Of a stretch of DNA of 64,000 bases, positions 63,104-64,000 are shown in pieces. The stretch is taken from assembly GCA_964582225.1 (NCBI GenBank), contig CAZORA010000006.1, positions 1-64,000 of the forward strand, in the 5' to 3' direction. The stretch comes from Dokdonella_A sp964582225 (GTDB lineage: Bacteria > Pseudomonadota > Gammaproteobacteria > Xanthomonadales > Rhodanobacteraceae). The notes beneath the pieces were generated by a model. It was not told where the DNA came from and did not search any database. It saw nothing but the letters and a program-made list of their open reading frames with translations. A program made the translations under genes and the position numbers. Within the stretch, counting starts at the first letter, position 1; each line of letters starts with the position of its first letter.

Positions 63104-64000
63104 TCAGCGGCGCAGGAATTCGGGGGAGCACAGGATCAGCCCGACCGCAACCCGCAGGCGGGCGATCGTATAGTGCTGCGACAGGGTGTTTGGCGGGTTC
63201 ATGTGCCACACGCCGGTGTGCTGAGGCACGCCGGCGTTGACGGTATCGGTGGTGAGGTCGAGCGGTGCGTTGGCGGTCGCCTCCTGGCGCAGGAAGTTGA
63301 CCACCGCACCGTAGGTCTGCTGCGGGCGGAAGCCGAGCAGGCGATCGCACCAGTAGCCGACGATTTGATTGGCGCTGCGATCGGCTTCGTTGGGGAAGGC
63401 GGCCAGCGTCTGCGCCTGCACATCGGCGATGAAGGGCGAGCTGATGTCGCCGTTGGTCTGGTGGAGCTCCAGCAGGCGCGGCAGGAGGCGGAAGGTCATG
63501 CCGAGCGCGCCGGTACTGGACCAGGCCTGCAGCGTGTCCGGATAGCCGTTCGGCGCTGGCCAGTAGAAGGGCCGGTTGCCGGTTCCCTGCAGACGCCAGA
63601 GGAACTCCTCGCTCGCGGTCCAGGCGCTCGTGTTGTCGGGCTTGGGCGTGAAATCGGCGTCCAGCGCGCGCAGCGCGCCCACGGCGGCTGTCGAGGGGCG
63701 CTTCATCTTGGTGCCCCAACTGGTCTTGAACGCGGTCGATTGCAGGATCAAACCCAGCACTTGGCGAATTTGATCTGGCGCCTGCCATTGGGCGTGGAAC
63801 AGGTCGGCGGCCTCCTGCACCAGGGCTTCCGGCGCGCCGTCGCCGACGAAACGGCGGCACAACTTGCCGGCGACGAAGTGCGCGGTGCCGGGATGCTGGG
63901 CCAGCATGTCGAGCAGCTGGATGCCGTCGTTCTGCCCGCCGCCCGCCGAGAAATTGCGGTGCAGCACGCGCTTGACGCCGGCATCGTGCAGGCTTTGCAC
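63104..64000 (-). CDS. DUF1800 protein, C-terminal part, truncated by window edge
   Basis: About 298 residues of the C-terminal half of a DUF1800 protein; the 5' part lies beyond the right edge. Family segments present are HDAGVKRVLHRNFSAGGGQ, LAQHPGTAHFVAGKLCRRFV, LILQSTAFK and the RLQGTGNRPFYWPAPNGYPD block. The first visible codon is an internal GTG and not the start. Its stop lies 13 bp before the DUF1501 start, implying one operon. The family is of unknown function. Confidence 0.9.
   Translation of the reverse strand: MQSLHDAGVKRVLHRNFSAGGGQNDGIQLLDMLAQHPGTAHFVAGKLCRRFVGDGAPEALVQEAADLFHAQWQAPDQIRQVLGLILQSTAFKTSWGTKMKRPSTAAVGALRALDADFTPKPDNTSAWTASEEFLWRLQGTGNRPFYWPAPNGYPDTLQAWSSTGALGMTFRLLPRLLELHQTNGDISSPFIADVQAQTLAAFPNEADRSANQIVGYWCDRLLGFRPQQTYGAVVNFLRQEATANAPLDLTTDTVNAGVPQHTGVWHMNPPNTLSQHYTIARLRVAVGLILCSPEFLRR

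Overview
The window is high-GC chromosomal DNA from a gammaproteobacterium, most likely of the Xanthomonadales/Lysobacterales (Rhodanobacteraceae or a relative). The lineage is inferred from gene content: a fused aspartate kinase/diaminopimelate decarboxylase directly followed by the MurL-MurD2 glutamate-epimerisation pair, nadC next to a DUF1631 gene, a DnrO-like secreted protein, and exported proteins ending in an IFxDGFE-type tail. No replication origin, CRISPR array, integrase or intact transposon was seen.

Layout. 0-2.3 kb: the 3' part of a type I restriction hsdR gene entering from the left edge. 2.4-11 kb: small exported or membrane proteins (lipoprotein, DnrO-like, CxxC protein, DUF4013/TPR-like, DUF3617), then divergent ppsA/ppsR, a DUF1249 gene and glucokinase. 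11-15.4 kb: a secreted subtilisin and an isoquinoline-oxidoreductase-like molybdenum hydroxylase pair whose large subunit has lost recognisable active-site motifs. 15.5-20.8 kb: lysAC-murL-murD2, an overlapping operon for lysine/DAP metabolism and peptidoglycan precursors. 20.8-31.7 kb: housekeeping genes (DUF3301, double-FHA protein, nadC, DUF1631, Trm112-like, purE-purK, sodB, grxD, SDR, YhgN/MarC, ppnN).

31.9-51.7 kb is the accessory highlight: eleven codirectional genes plus a convergent AraC regulator. First come an RND/MMPL transporter, a Tat-exported DUF1329 protein, a YCF48-like repeat protein, a DUF1302 outer-membrane protein and a second Tat-exported DUF1329 protein. Next come five genes whose order, sizes and domains match the five-subunit, ATP-dependent, biotin-independent acetophenone carboxylase (alpha, gamma, alpha-prime, beta, epsilon), then an acetoacetyl/benzoylacetyl-type acyl-CoA synthetase and an HSDL2-like SDR. 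The simplest reading is a cassette that brings in a hydrophobic ketone, carboxylates it to a beta-keto acid and activates that acid as a CoA thioester. The substrate cannot be told from the sequence.

52-64 kb: tRNA-Asn with a strong promoter and terminator, an orphan FimT/GspH pseudopilin, uvrB, tRNA-Val with promoter and terminator, a frameshifted IS3-type orfA relic, a quinone-related run (glutathionyl-hydroquinone reductase, WrbA, pirin), tadA, a GtrII-type glycosyltransferase, an apparently gene-free stretch of about 0.9 kb, and a DUF1501/DUF1800 pair, the latter running off the right edge.
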